A DNA stretch of 49,708 nucleotides. Source: an uncultured Oscillospiraceae bacterium. Lineage in GTDB: Bacteria; Bacillota; Clostridia; Oscillospirales; Oscillospiraceae. A program made the position numbers and the translations under genes. Location of the stretch: positions 1 through 49,708 of the forward strand of contig CAAFMG010000011.1 in the NCBI GenBank assembly GCA_900763965.1. Reading direction: 5' to 3'. Positions 17,356 through 25,658 of the stretch are shown piece by piece. The notes beneath the pieces were generated by a model that saw nothing but the letters and a program-made list of their open reading frames with translations, was not told where the DNA came from and did no database searches. The stretch's first letter is position 1; each line of letters starts with the position of its first letter.

Positions 17356-18129
17356 CTATCCAAACAATTCTGCTATGGAACCGAAGCTGTAGCCCTTTTC
17401 CTGCCAGCGGGTCAGCAGCTCGTCTAAGATCTGGGCGTTGGTTTTGGAGGTGGCGTGCAGCAGCACCACCGCCCCGTCGTGGGTGCGGGGCAGCAGCTTC
17501 CCAAAGGCTTCCTCCCGGCTGGGCTGCTTGTCGTTGTTCCAGTCCACATAGGCAAGGCTCCAGAAAACCGTTTTGTACCCCAGCTCCTTGGCCATTTTGA
17601 GATTTTCCTCACTGTAGATCCCCTGGGGCGGGCGATAGTATTTTTCCATATCCTGCCCGGTGACCTGGCGGTACAGTGCTTCCAGATCCGTCAGCTCCCG
17701 GGAAAAGGCGGCCTTGTCCTGCAATTTGCTCATGTCGTAGTGATGCATGGTGTGGTTTCCCACGGTGTGCCCCTCCTGCACCATCCGCCGCACCAGATCG
17801 CCGTTCTTTTCCAGGTAGTTTCCCACCAGGAAAAAGGCGGCGGGAACCTGATGGGCTTTCAGCACATCCAAAATCTGGGGGGTACAGCCGTTTTCGTATC
17901 CGGCATCAAAGGTCAGATACAATCGTTTTTGGGTGGTGTCCCCCAGATAAGCCGCATCCAGGGTGCGCAGATGGGCCCCGTCGGCATTGCCCACCGGCGG
18001 CGCACCCTCCTGCCGGAAGCTCAGGCCCCAGGCCGCCGTTTCCAGAGCCTGTCCCCGCAAAAAGAAAGCCACCCCCGCCAGAGCCAGCACCAGGGCGGCT
18101 CCCAGGAGAATATAATCCCGTTTCCTCAT
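17356..18129 (-). CDS. pdaA: PdaA-type polysaccharide deacetylase
   Basis: A 257-residue NodB-fold deacetylase with an N-terminal membrane anchor or signal (about residues 6-25). It has the PdaA-specific variant TFDAGYENG where most relatives have TFDDGY, then GHTVGNHTMHH, YYRPPQG and LLHAT. In spore formers PdaA deacetylates N-acetylmuramic acid to allow muramic-delta-lactam formation in the spore cortex. The start at 18129 has GGGAGGGG 6-7 bases upstream; an in-frame ATG 18 codons earlier overlaps the rpsR terminator and is not used. Confidence 0.88.
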   Translation of the reverse strand: MRKRDYILLGAALVLALAGVAFFLRGQALETAAWGLSFRQEGAPPVGNADGAHLRTLDAAYLGDTTQKRLYLTFDAGYENGCTPQILDVLKAHQVPAAFFLVGNYLEKNGDLVRRMVQEGHTVGNHTMHHYDMSKLQDKAAFSRELTDLEALYRQVTGQDMEKYYRPPQGIYSEENLKMAKELGYKTVFWSLAYVDWNNDKQPSREEAFGKLLPRTHDGAVVLLHATSKTNAQILDELLTRWQEKGYSFGSIAELFG

Positions 18130-18183
18130 AAAAAATCCCCTCCCTTTGGCACAAGAATATGCCCCAGGGAGGGGGTTATGCAT

Positions 18184-18215
18184 AAAAATCCCCCAGAGCA
18201 GCGCTCTGGGGGATC
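18184..18215 (-). terminator. terminator of rpsF-ssb-rpsR operon
   Basis: On the minus strand GATCCCCCAGAGC and GCTCTGGGGGATTTTT form a 12-13 bp stem with a T-run just after the rpsR stop. Nearly the same hairpin recurs at 34065-34094. Confidence 0.9.
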
Positions 18216-18224
18216 AAACAACAA

Positions 18225-18461
18225 TTAGTCAGCGACGTAGGGCAGCAGGGCGATCTGACGGGCGCGCTTGATGGCGGTGGTCAGGTCACGCTGGTGAGCG
18301 GCGCAGGTACCGGTGGTACGGCGGGGCAGGATCTTGCCGCGCTCGGACAGGTAACGGCGGAGCTTAGCGGTGTCCTTGTAGTCAATGCTGGTCACCTTGT
18401 CCACGCAGAAAGCACAAACCTTCTTGCGCTTGCGGGGACGCATACGCTGTTCGTTAGCCAT
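18225..18461 (-). CDS. rpsR: 30S ribosomal protein S18
   Basis: A 78-residue S18 with the conserved basic N-terminus (MRPRKRKKVCAFCVDK), DYKD, LRRYLSERGKILPRR and TGTCAAHQRDL motifs. The AAGGAGGG RBS is 6 bases before the ATG. The open frame upstream runs into a repeat element and is not coding. It is the last gene of rpsF-ssb-rpsR, but is separated from ssb by a 161-bp palindromic element instead of the usual short gap. Confidence 0.98.
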   Translation of the reverse strand: MANEQRMRPRKRKKVCAFCVDKVTSIDYKDTAKLRRYLSERGKILPRRTTGTCAAHQRDLTTAIKRARQIALLPYVAD

Positions 18462-18506
18462 GATATTTCCCTCCTTGTAAGTTTGTAGAAAAGTTCTTAG
18501 TTTTAG

Positions 18507-18667
18507 GGCTGCATCGCATAATTCAGCAAGAGACAGCAGCGAGAGATTTTGATCCAAGATAAAGTTTGAAAAACGCAGGAATACTGGATGTATTTCAAGT
18601 TTTTCAAACTGCAATATTGGAGCAAAAGATCCGCTGATGTCCGCAGATGCAATTGTGCGGTGTAGCC
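18507..18667 (-). repeat. palindromic MITE-like element, type A, copy 3, inside the rpsF operon
   Basis: 161 bp, its left and right ends recognisable as GGCTGCATCGCATAATT and the complement of GGCTACACCGCACAATT. It begins exactly after the ssb stop codon. TTGCTG (18524-18529, minus) and CTAAAA 17 bp further towards rpsR could give rpsR a private promoter. Confidence 0.86.
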
Positions 18668-19201
18668 TCAGAAGGGCAGCTGTGCGTCATCGTCCTCCAG
18701 CATCGCAAAGTCGGATGCAGAGGGGCCAGCCGGGGGATTGTATCCGCCGTAGCTGGGTGCGGGAGCAGAAGCAGGGGCGGGAGCATTGTAGCTGCCGTAG
18801 CTGCCGCTGTTTCCGGTATTGCCGTAGGAATTGCCGCCATAGGCGTTACCGCCGTAGCTGCCGCTTCCTTCGGAATCCCGTTTGCTGTCGCCAAAGTAGA
18901 CATTGTCTGCCACAATTTCGGCGGAGCGACGCTTGTTGCCATCCTTGTCGGTCCAGTTACGCATCTGGAGCCGACCGGAAACCACGATCATACGGCCCTT
19001 GGTGAAATACTTGGAGACGAACTCTCCGGTCTGACGCCAAGCGACACAGTCAATGAAATCGGTTTCCTTTTCGCCGCCGTCTCTGCCGCCGAAGTCACGG
19101 TCAACAGCTACGGAGAAGCTGGCAACGGCGATGCCGCTGCCGGTCCGGCGAAGCTCGGGGTCACGGGTCAGACGACCCATGATGGTAATGTGGTTGAGCA
19201 T
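18668..19201 (-). CDS. ssb: single-stranded DNA-binding protein
   Basis: A 177-residue SSB. The OB fold occupies residues 1-110 (MLNHITIMGRLTRDPELR, FIDCVAWRQTGEFV, KGRMIVVSGRLQ). A Gly/Ser/Tyr/Asn-rich linker follows, and the acidic tip DDDAQLPF recruits partner proteins. The RBS GGAGG is embedded in the end of rpsF, and the start is 3 bases after the rpsF stop. Its stop codon abuts the repeat element at 18667. Confidence 0.98.
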   Translation of the reverse strand: MLNHITIMGRLTRDPELRRTGSGIAVASFSVAVDRDFGGRDGGEKETDFIDCVAWRQTGEFVSKYFTKGRMIVVSGRLQMRNWTDKDGNKRRSAEIVADNVYFGDSKRDSEGSGSYGGNAYGGNSYGNTGNSGSYGSYNAPAPASAPAPSYGGYNPPAGPSASDFAMLEDDDAQLPF

Positions 19202-19204
19202 GGA

Positions 19205-19501
19205 TTAGGCCTCCACGACAGTGGTCAGGCAACGCATAATGCCTTCAGTGATCTTCATCACGCGCTCCAGCTCAGCGGGGAACTCGGGCTTGCATTCCAT
19301 GTTCATCAGAACATAGTAGCCTTCTGCCATGTCATTGATGGGGTATGCCAGACGACGCTTGCCCCACTCATCAATGTTCAGCAGAGTACCCTCCGCTTCC
19401 ACCATTGCCTTGAACTTTTCCACAAGTGCTGCGATGCCCTCTTCGCCGATGGTAGCGTCGATGATGTAGAGCACCTCATACTTACCGGTGATCTTAGCCA
19501 T
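19205..19501 (-). CDS. rpsF: 30S ribosomal protein S6
   Basis: A 98-residue S6 with KYEVLYIIDATIGEE, IDEWGKRRLAYPINDMAEGYY and a C-terminal RVMKITEGIMRCL. AAGGAGGTG precedes the ATG at 19501; the 17 codons of open frame before it belong to the leader. First gene of rpsF-ssb-rpsR with its own promoter at 19580-19608. The leader contains two small hairpins (GTCTG/CAGAC and CATGGC/GCCATG), but I could not match them to the known S6:S18 autoregulatory motif. Confidence 0.97.
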   Translation of the reverse strand: MAKITGKYEVLYIIDATIGEEGIAALVEKFKAMVEAEGTLLNIDEWGKRRLAYPINDMAEGYYVLMNMECKPEFPAELERVMKITEGIMRCLTTVVEA

Positions 19502-19579
19502 GTTGATTGCACCTCCTTTTGGACTTTTGGCCCATGGCCTCGCCATGAGCAAGGATTTGTCTGTTTCACAGACTGATTA

Positions 19580-19608
19580 AGTTTATCAGAAAAAGGAGAG
19601 AAAGTCAA
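19580..19608 (-). promoter_or_regulatory. rpsF promoter
   Basis: TTGACT (19603-19608), 17 bp, TAAACT (19580-19585), minus strand, with a leader of about 70 bases before rpsF. Confidence 0.65.
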
Positions 19609-19650
19609 GGACTTTTCCACCTTTTTTCTTTATAGATTTCTATTTTTGTC

Positions 19651-20436
19651 TTAGATATCCAGTTCGTAGCACGCTCCCAGCTGGGTGGGGCCTTCCAGAT
19701 AGAGGGCATCCACATGATCCTTCGTCCCTTCAACGGTGATGCCCAGGGTGCCGCCCATGCTGTGGGCGGTGAGGGTGCCCTTGGGCAGCTGTCCGGTCAG
19801 CCACATGACTGTAGCGGTGCTGCCGGTTCCGGTGCCGCAGGCCAGGGTGAAGTCCTCCACCCCCCGCTCGAAGGTCAGAAGCTTCACTTCCCCCGGTGCG
19901 ATGACCTGGTAGAAATTCACATTGGCTCCCTTGGGGAAGGCCGGGTCAAAGCGCAGCAGCCGCATGGCATCCCGCAGACCGTCCGCATCCCCAAAGAGGT
20001 CTCCGGCGTACTGGGTCACGGCATGGGGCACGCCGGGGTTTCCCAGCTCCACATAGGCGATCCCCCCCTTACGGTGCAGATCCACCACGGAAGGGTCATT
20101 CAGCCGCACCCGGTACCGGTTTTCATCCAGCCGCTGTCCGGGCACCAGCCCGGCATCGGTTTCCACCACCATATGCTCCCCGGCGATGCCCATGTCATAG
20201 GCAAACCGGCAGATGCACCGGGCACCGTTGCCGCACATCTCTCCCCGGGTGCCGTCGGCATTGTAGAAGTGCAGGCGGAAATCGGCTTTCCGGGATTTGC
20301 CCACCGCCATAAAGCCGTCGGCATGGGTGATTTTGCAAAGCGCCACAGCCAGCCGGGAAAAGTCCCGGTTTTCGTTGTCCCGGGCATCCATGACCATAAA
20401 ATCATTCCCCGCACCGTTCATATAATAGACCTTCAT
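19651..20436 (-). CDS. dapF: diaminopimelate epimerase
   Basis: A 261-residue DapF, which converts LL- to meso-diaminopimelate for peptidoglycan and lysine. Both catalytic cysteines are present: Cys68 in EMCGNGARC and Cys200 in LACGTGTGS. The N-terminal YYMNGAGNDFMVMD is characteristic. The start lies 2 bases after the dapB stop, so translation is coupled. No clear terminator separates it from the rpsF promoter. Confidence 0.96.
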   Translation of the reverse strand: MKVYYMNGAGNDFMVMDARDNENRDFSRLAVALCKITHADGFMAVGKSRKADFRLHFYNADGTRGEMCGNGARCICRFAYDMGIAGEHMVVETDAGLVPGQRLDENRYRVRLNDPSVVDLHRKGGIAYVELGNPGVPHAVTQYAGDLFGDADGLRDAMRLLRFDPAFPKGANVNFYQVIAPGEVKLLTFERGVEDFTLACGTGTGSTATVMWLTGQLPKGTLTAHSMGGTLGITVEGTKDHVDALYLEGPTQLGACYELDI

Positions 20437-20438
20437 GG

Positions 20439-21167
20439 TTAACTCCTTTCCCCCAGCATGGAATCCATGTCGTAAAGTCCGGGGCCCTTGCCCACCATAA
20501 ACCGGGCGGCATCCACAGCCCCCTCGGCCAGCATGGCCCGGGAGCCGGATTCATGCTTCAAAGTCAGGCACTGGGAGCCGGTGTGAATGAGTACCTCATG
20601 GATTCCCACCACGCTGCCCAGCCGCAGGGAGGAAATGCCGATCTCCTCCCGGGTGCGCTTGCCCTCTCCGGCCCGGCCGCAGTGGGCCACCGCCTGGGGG
20701 CGAACCTTCCGGATGGCCTCAAAAAGCATCCGGGCAGTGCCGCTGGGGGCATCCACCTTCCGGTTGTGATGCACCTCCACAATCTCAATATCCGCATCGG
20801 GGAAGGCGGCGGCTGCCTGCTGGGCAAGGCGGCACAGCACCGCAACGCCCAGGCTCATATTTCCGGAATAAAACACGGGAATCTCCTGGGAAGCTGCCAG
20901 AATTTCCGCCTTTTCCGCCTCGGTATGACCGGTGGTGCCGATGACGGCAGCCGCGCCGATCCCTTTGGCGTAGGCCAGCACATCGGATATGGCACTGTGG
21001 TGGGAAAAGTCCATGACCACATCCGCCTCCACCGGGCCCAGCTGAGCAAAGGTCCGGGCCACGCCGTTTTCTCCGTCCAGGCTTACCCGGCCCGCCACCT
21101 CCTGGGGGAGCAATCCGTCAATCAGCTTACCCATTGCGCCGTTGGCGCCGCACAGAACCGCTCTCAT
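20439..21167 (-). CDS. dapB: 4-hydroxy-tetrahydrodipicolinate reductase
   Basis: A 242-residue DapB that reduces the DapA product in the DAP/lysine pathway. The NAD(P) site is CGANGAMG near the N-terminus, followed by DFSHHSAI, GTTGHT, and the catalytic EVHHNRKVDAPSGTA with substrate-binding residues. The start ATG overlaps the dapA stop by 4 bases (ATGA); the longer open frame upstream is antisense-like shadow. In sporulating cells the pathway also feeds dipicolinate synthesis. Confidence 0.96.
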   Translation of the reverse strand: MRAVLCGANGAMGKLIDGLLPQEVAGRVSLDGENGVARTFAQLGPVEADVVMDFSHHSAISDVLAYAKGIGAAAVIGTTGHTEAEKAEILAASQEIPVFYSGNMSLGVAVLCRLAQQAAAAFPDADIEIVEVHHNRKVDAPSGTARMLFEAIRKVRPQAVAHCGRAGEGKRTREEIGISSLRLGSVVGIHEVLIHTGSQCLTLKHESGSRAMLAEGAVDAARFMVGKGPGLYDMDSMLGERS

Positions 21168-22051
21168 AGGGCGATCCCCAGCTTCCGCATTTCGGCGTAG
21201 AGGACAGCCCGGTGATCCTCCTCCATGGGGGTCAGGGGCAGGCGCAGATACTCCTGGCCGAAGCCCATGGCAGAAACTGCCGCCTTGGCAGGGATGGGGT
21301 TGACCTCGCTGAACAGGGCGTTGATCAGGGGCAGGAAATCGCACTGCATTTTGGCAGCGGTTCGGAAATCACCGGCACGGCAGGCATCGGTCATGGCCAC
21401 CGCCTGGGCAGGGATCACATTGGACAGCACACTGATGGTGCCCTTGGCGCCCATGGCCATCATGGCCACGGTGAGGGCATCCTCGCCGGAGTAGACATCC
21501 AGCTTATCGCCGCACAGGTGAAGGATCTCCACCGTCTGGGCCACGTTTCCGCTGGCCTCCTTAATGGCAGCGATGTTGGGATGCTCTGCCAGCCGGGCCA
21601 CGGTTTTGGGCAGCAGGTTGCAGCCGGTGCGGCCGGGGACGTTGTAGAGGATCACCGGCACGGTGGAAGCATCCGCCACGGCCATGAAGTGCTGATACAG
21701 GCCGTTCTGGGTGGCCTTGTTGTAGTAGGGGGTCACCACCAGCACGGCATCCGCTCCGGCCTGGCAGGCGTTGCGGGTGTTGTGCATGACGTGCTGGGTG
21801 TTGTTGGTACCGGTACCGGCAATGACCGGAACCCGTCCGGCGGCCCGCTCCACGGTAAAGCGGATGGCCTCCAGCTGGTCGGCATACTCAATGGTGGCGT
21901 TTTCGCCGGTGGTGCCCATCACCACCAGGGCATTGATGCCGCTGTCGATCTGGAAATCAATGAACCGGCCCAGAGCCGCATAGTCGATGCCCTCCGGGGT
22001 CATGGGGGTGACAATGGCAGAGGCCATACCTTCAAAAATCGTCTGTTTCAT
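21164..22051 (-). CDS. dapA: 4-hydroxy-tetrahydrodipicolinate synthase
   Basis: A 295-residue TIM-barrel DapA condensing pyruvate with aspartate semialdehyde. It has GTTGE (46-50), Tyr136 in ILYNVPGR and the Schiff-base Lys164 in AAIKEASGN. The RBS GAGGAG precedes the ATG at 22051. First gene of dapA-dapB-dapF. I saw no lysine riboswitch upstream; instead an 80-bp repeat element occupies the gap, with its TTGCCG end facing dapA. Confidence 0.97.
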   Translation of the reverse strand: MKQTIFEGMASAIVTPMTPEGIDYAALGRFIDFQIDSGINALVVMGTTGENATIEYADQLEAIRFTVERAAGRVPVIAGTGTNNTQHVMHNTRNACQAGADAVLVVTPYYNKATQNGLYQHFMAVADASTVPVILYNVPGRTGCNLLPKTVARLAEHPNIAAIKEASGNVAQTVEILHLCGDKLDVYSGEDALTVAMMAMGAKGTISVLSNVIPAQAVAMTDACRAGDFRTAAKMQCDFLPLINALFSEVNPIPAKAAVSAMGFGQEYLRLPLTPMEEDHRAVLYAEMRKLGIAL

Positions 22052-22092
22052 AGTTTTTCTCCTCTGTGCTTTGAAACGGTTATTCTTCTCTA

Positions 22093-22172
22093 AGGAAGCT
22101 CTGATAAAATCGGCAAGAGCTGACGGCAAAAGATTCGCCGCTCAGCCGCAGACGATTTATTCAGAGTTTCCC
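22093..22172 (-). repeat. palindromic element, type B, short copy upstream of dapA
   Basis: 80 bp with inverted ends AGGAAGCTCTGATAAAATCG and the complement of GGGAAACTCTGAATAAATCG. It lacks the central part of the 163-bp copy at 43671. It touches the stop codon of the DUF2461 gene on one side, and its TTGCCG (22111-22116, minus) points at dapA with TTAGAG 17 bp on. Confidence 0.78.
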
Positions 22173-22819
22173 TAAGCTTTGAAACGGTTGAAATAGGTGT
22201 ACAGGGGGGTCAGATCGTGAAAGAACCGGGCAGTTTCTTCCTGGAGCCCGGGGCCGAACATCTCCGGGCCGGGGTCAATGTGCCGGGTGCAGCCGATCTG
22301 CCCCTTCCAGGCAAAGTAGGGGGCCAGACGGGGATCGTCGGTATTCTTGGGCCGCCGGTAGCAGTCGGCCGCTACCTGGCAGCCGGTGGCTTCCTGGGTC
22401 GTGCGGATCAGATCCAGAAATTCCTGGGGCTGGGCCGTGATCTGCTTCCGAAAATCCTCCATGGCGGCGGTTTTTGGCTTCCAGAAAAAGAAGCCGCAGT
22501 CCACCCCCTCAGGGTTGATCTCCAGATACAGGCAGGGATTTTCCCCCCACCACTGGCAGTCCTGCCGGATGCACAGCCACAGGCTCTCCTTATAGGGCTG
22601 GGGCGGGTGCATCCGCTGATCCCGGTAGATCCGGCTGACCTTGCAAATATTGCCGGGACTGTCTGCAAAGGGCTGGAACAGAGCCTGTCCCAGTGCCTTC
22701 ATAGGCTCGTAGAGGCTGTCCACATACTGCTGCTTGTGGGCAAGGAACCAGTCCCGGTCATTGTTCATGCGGATGCCCCAGAGGAAATCCACAGTCTCCG
22801 GAGTAAAGCCGGTAAACAT
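22172..22819 (-). CDS. DUF2461 domain protein
   Basis: A 215-residue protein of the DUF2461 (TIGR02453) family, recognised by the N-terminal FTPETVDFLWGIRMNNDRDWF, the KVSRIYRDQRMHPPQPYKESL block and the LYLEINPEG segment. The family is widespread and of unknown biochemical function. The start has AAGGAG 9 bases upstream. The stop codon sits on the border of a repeat element, so the last residue or two may have been set by that insertion. Confidence 0.85.
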   Translation of the reverse strand: MFTGFTPETVDFLWGIRMNNDRDWFLAHKQQYVDSLYEPMKALGQALFQPFADSPGNICKVSRIYRDQRMHPPQPYKESLWLCIRQDCQWWGENPCLYLEINPEGVDCGFFFWKPKTAAMEDFRKQITAQPQEFLDLIRTTQEATGCQVAADCYRRPKNTDDPRLAPYFAWKGQIGCTRHIDPGPEMFGPGLQEETARFFHDLTPLYTYFNRFKA

Positions 22820-22872
22820 ACTTTTTCATCTCCTTGGTAAGTAAGGGTAAGCGGGGAGGCTCTATGTAGCTT

Positions 22873-23559
22873 TCAATCCATGGTCAGTCCCCACTCCGGC
22901 CGGGGGACGTGTCTTTTGGGTGTTTTGAACACCACTTCTCCCCGCTCCTTGGCAGGATAGGGCCGGTCGGGCACCTCCAGGGTGTAGCGCTCGTAGGCGT
23001 TAATCAGGGTGGTGCCGTTGTAGTCCCGAACCCGGGGATTGTTTTTCCCGTAGGTCATGTGGACGTGTCCGTGGATCAGGTATTGGGGATGGTACTTGTC
23101 CAGGAAGCTCCGCAGCGCGGAAAAGCCCCAGTGGGCCGGATCATCGTCATCCCCCAGCCCCTCCGGGGGGGCGTGGGTCACCACGATATCCACCCCGCCC
23201 ATCAGAGCGATTTTCCATTTCAGCCGCAGGATCCGGCGGCGCATCTGGGCCTCGGTGTACTGGTGCTTCCCGTTGTGATATTTCCGGCAGCCCCCCAGGC
23301 CCAGGATCCGCAGGCCGTTGTAGGTAACAATGGCATCGTCAATGCAGTCGCAGCCCTCCGGGGGATTGCGGTCGTAGCTGCCGTCGTGGTTTCCGTGGAC
23401 ATACAGCACCGGACACCGGGCCATGGTCACCAGGAAGCTGAGGTATTTGGCATTGAGATCGCCGCAGGACAGGATCAGATCAAATTCACTCAGCCGCCCC
23501 GGCACATAGTAATCCCACAGGAAGGGAGATTCTTCATCGGATATGGTCAAAATCTTCAT
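22873..23559 (-). CDS. calcineurin-like metallophosphoesterase
   Basis: A 228-residue phosphoesterase with the metal motifs LSCGDL, YVHGNHD, VVTHAPP and LIHGHVHMTYG. The first motif, usually DxH, reads SDEE here, so one metal ligand is altered. The long acidic-to-basic C-terminal tail is variable. The start lies inside the preceding BMP-fusion gene (26-base overlap) with GGAG upstream, showing tight translational coupling. The substrate is unknown: a nucleotide, cyclic nucleotide or phosphoprotein are all possible. Confidence 0.87.
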   Translation of the reverse strand: MKILTISDEESPFLWDYYVPGRLSEFDLILSCGDLNAKYLSFLVTMARCPVLYVHGNHDGSYDRNPPEGCDCIDDAIVTYNGLRILGLGGCRKYHNGKHQYTEAQMRRRILRLKWKIALMGGVDIVVTHAPPEGLGDDDDPAHWGFSALRSFLDKYHPQYLIHGHVHMTYGKNNPRVRDYNGTTLINAYERYTLEVPDRPYPAKERGEVVFKTPKRHVPRPEWGLTMD

Positions 23560-25501
23560 AGCCCTTCTCCTTCTCTACAGGCGGAATGTCTCGGTAGACG
23601 CCCAATTCCCGGACAAGCTCCTGAGAGCCGGGGAGGATCTCCCCAAAGGGCGGGATGGTGCCGATGACGTTGTCACACAGCCAGTCCATGTGGATCAGCT
23701 GCTCCGGGGTGAATACGGCAGTGCCGTCATTTTTGACCGTGCCATCCTGGGCTACGATCCGGCGGCGGAAGGGATCCAGTGCGCCGTTGCGCATGGCGCC
23801 CAGAAGCACCTGGGCCAGCTGGCGGACACCGGCGGGAACATGGTCGGAAAGGCTCAAATCAATCACGCCGCTGTCCATGCCCAGCCAATAGTTCAGGGCC
23901 TTGCCCTCCGGCTTTTCCATTTTCCAGGTGCCGTTGAAAATGCCCTGGATCACCACTTCGTAGAACTTGCCCCAGACCCAAACAGGGGAGCCCAGGGGAA
24001 CCATCTCTCCCAGATCGTCCATCAGGTAGGTGCCGTAGTTGCAGAAGGCGGTGTGCAGCTGGGTGGTGGGCAGACTTCGGTTGGAGATGACCCGGATGCC
24101 GTCGCGTGCGAAATCTGCCAGGGGATCTCCCGGCAGGCAGCTCCACCGCAGCTCCACCTGGGCTCTGGGGTTGGTCATCTGGGCACCCAGGGCAAAGGCG
24201 TTGATGGAGGCGGGAACGCCAAAGAGGGGATAGGAGCTGACATAGCCGATGCGGTCATTGCTGGCCATGGCGCCGGCAATGGCGCCGGTGATGAATTTGC
24301 CCTCAAAGATCCGGCCGTAGTAGGTGCGGATGCTGGAATAAGCCTGGGACACCGAGCAGTTGAAGAAGAATACCTTGGGATGGGCCAGAGCGGATTTCAG
24401 GGTGGCCCGGCTCAAAGGCGGCGAGGTGGTGAATACCACCTGGGCCCCCTCCGTCACCGCCTGCTCCACCACAGTCTCCGCCGTTTCCGGGTCAGAGGCA
24501 TTGTAATAGCTGCGGACGGTGATCCGATCTCCAAAAACCGCCTCAATATACCGCCGTCCGTCCTCATGGGTGGAGACCCACTCATTTTCCTCCGGGGGCT
24601 GCTGGTGGACAAAGGCGATGTTCAGGTGATCCGGCAGGGAGATCCAGTCCAGAAGACCGGCCTTGCCGGTGGGCTTGGCCTGAGTCTCCACCTTTACCGA
24701 GTCCTCCCGGTTGACGGAAACCACATCCTCCCACAGGGCGGACAGGGTATTTTTCAGTTCCGTGGAGCTCAGCCGCCCCAGGTCGGCATAGGGATACAGA
24801 TTCAGCCACAGCAGGAAGGCTTCCTCGCACAGAATGTCCTCCGTGCGGTTCTTCTGGGCCAGGAACGCATCCCGGAAATAATGGTAGTAGGCGTTAAAGT
24901 TCCGGCGTTCCTCCTCCACCCAGACCTCATCCGCTTTCTTGCCCAAAAGACTCAGCAGCCGGGCATAGTCTCCCGGTCGGCGGAACTGGATGGTATAGAG
25001 CCGGGTGATCTTGAAAAAGTCCAAAAATTCGTAGTAGGCCCGGATCCGGGGTTCGTCACTCTGGGGCGGAACCACCCGCTTGACAATGCCGGGGATCCGG
25101 GGGGAATCAAAGTGCCGCAGCACACTGACCCGCTTGTTGCCCTCCTGGACATAGAAATTGCCCAGGTACTCATAGCACACGATGGGATCGAGAATGCCGG
25201 TGTCCCCCAGGTGGTACTCACACAGGGTGATCCATTTGCTGGCAAACTCGGTTTTCGGCTCCAAAAGAGGCCGGAAGGACGGAGAAAAGGCGCTGACCCG
25301 CCCGGCAGTTTTTGTGCCGATGATCCGCTCCGAGGGGATCTCCAGCAGGCCGATATCCTGCACCACGCCGGGGTAGTTTTCCGGCAGGATCTCGTCCAGA
25401 ACCAGCGGATGGGCCCGCTTTCCGGCGGCAGACAGCTCCCGGCTCTCCTTCAGCCCCTTTTTCAGTGCCTGAGAATATTCGTCGATTGCGTCCTGTAACA
25501 C
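23534..25501 (-). CDS. cytoplasmic ParB-like / BMP (PnrA-like) fusion protein
   Basis: A protein of about 655 residues in two parts. The N-terminal region contains a ParB/sulfiredoxin-like segment, DPIVCYEYLGNFYVQEGNKR (about 105-125), after an IPSERI strand, followed by a helical region to about 285. From about 292 on it is a periplasmic-binding-protein-like BMP domain (LNIAFVHQQ, VVFTTSPPLSRAT, FEGKFITGAIAGAM, IGYVSSYP), as in nucleoside-binding lipoproteins. There is no signal peptide or lipobox, so it should be cytoplasmic. GTG at 25501 has AGGAGG about 8 bases upstream; TTG one codon earlier is an alternative. It is coupled to the metallophosphoesterase. Probably a purine or nucleoside sensor or enzyme; function is not established. 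Confidence 0.8.
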   Translation of the reverse strand: MLQDAIDEYSQALKKGLKESRELSAAGKRAHPLVLDEILPENYPGVVQDIGLLEIPSERIIGTKTAGRVSAFSPSFRPLLEPKTEFASKWITLCEYHLGDTGILDPIVCYEYLGNFYVQEGNKRVSVLRHFDSPRIPGIVKRVVPPQSDEPRIRAYYEFLDFFKITRLYTIQFRRPGDYARLLSLLGKKADEVWVEEERRNFNAYYHYFRDAFLAQKNRTEDILCEEAFLLWLNLYPYADLGRLSSTELKNTLSALWEDVVSVNREDSVKVETQAKPTGKAGLLDWISLPDHLNIAFVHQQPPEENEWVSTHEDGRRYIEAVFGDRITVRSYYNASDPETAETVVEQAVTEGAQVVFTTSPPLSRATLKSALAHPKVFFFNCSVSQAYSSIRTYYGRIFEGKFITGAIAGAMASNDRIGYVSSYPLFGVPASINAFALGAQMTNPRAQVELRWSCLPGDPLADFARDGIRVISNRSLPTTQLHTAFCNYGTYLMDDLGEMVPLGSPVWVWGKFYEVVIQGIFNGTWKMEKPEGKALNYWLGMDSGVIDLSLSDHVPAGVRQLAQVLLGAMRNGALDPFRRRIVAQDGTVKNDGTAVFTPEQLIHMDWLCDNVIGTIPPFGEILPGSQELVRELGVYRDIPPVEKEKGYEDFDHIR

Positions 25502-25592
25502 CAAAATCCCTCCTGAATCGCGGTATTTTTACATTTATATCATATCGCAGTTTTGAAATGTTTGCAACAAAAAATTCCGTTCTCTCTCCGGC

Positions 25593-25621
25593 TTTACTTT
25601 TGCCTGTTTTTCCGTTATGAT
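25593..25621 (+). promoter_or_regulatory. promoter of aldo-keto reductase gene
   Basis: TTTACT (25593-25598), 17 bp, TATGAT (25616-25621), about 38 bases before the ATG at 25659. Confidence 0.55.
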
Positions 25622-25658
25622 AAAGAACATAAGAAGCTATGCAGATGGAGGCACGGTT

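Noticed and set aside
19502..19580. S6:S18 autoregulatory leader
   Set aside because: Two short hairpins exist but I could not recognise the conserved binding motif, so it is not claimed.
22052..22092. Lysine riboswitch or T-box before dapA
   Set aside because: The leader is too short and consists of a repeat element; no T-box or L-box motif is visible.
23543..25498. 651-codon plus-strand frame opposite the BMP fusion gene
   Set aside because: Antisense shadow; the minus-strand protein has clear domains, RBS and coupling to its neighbour.
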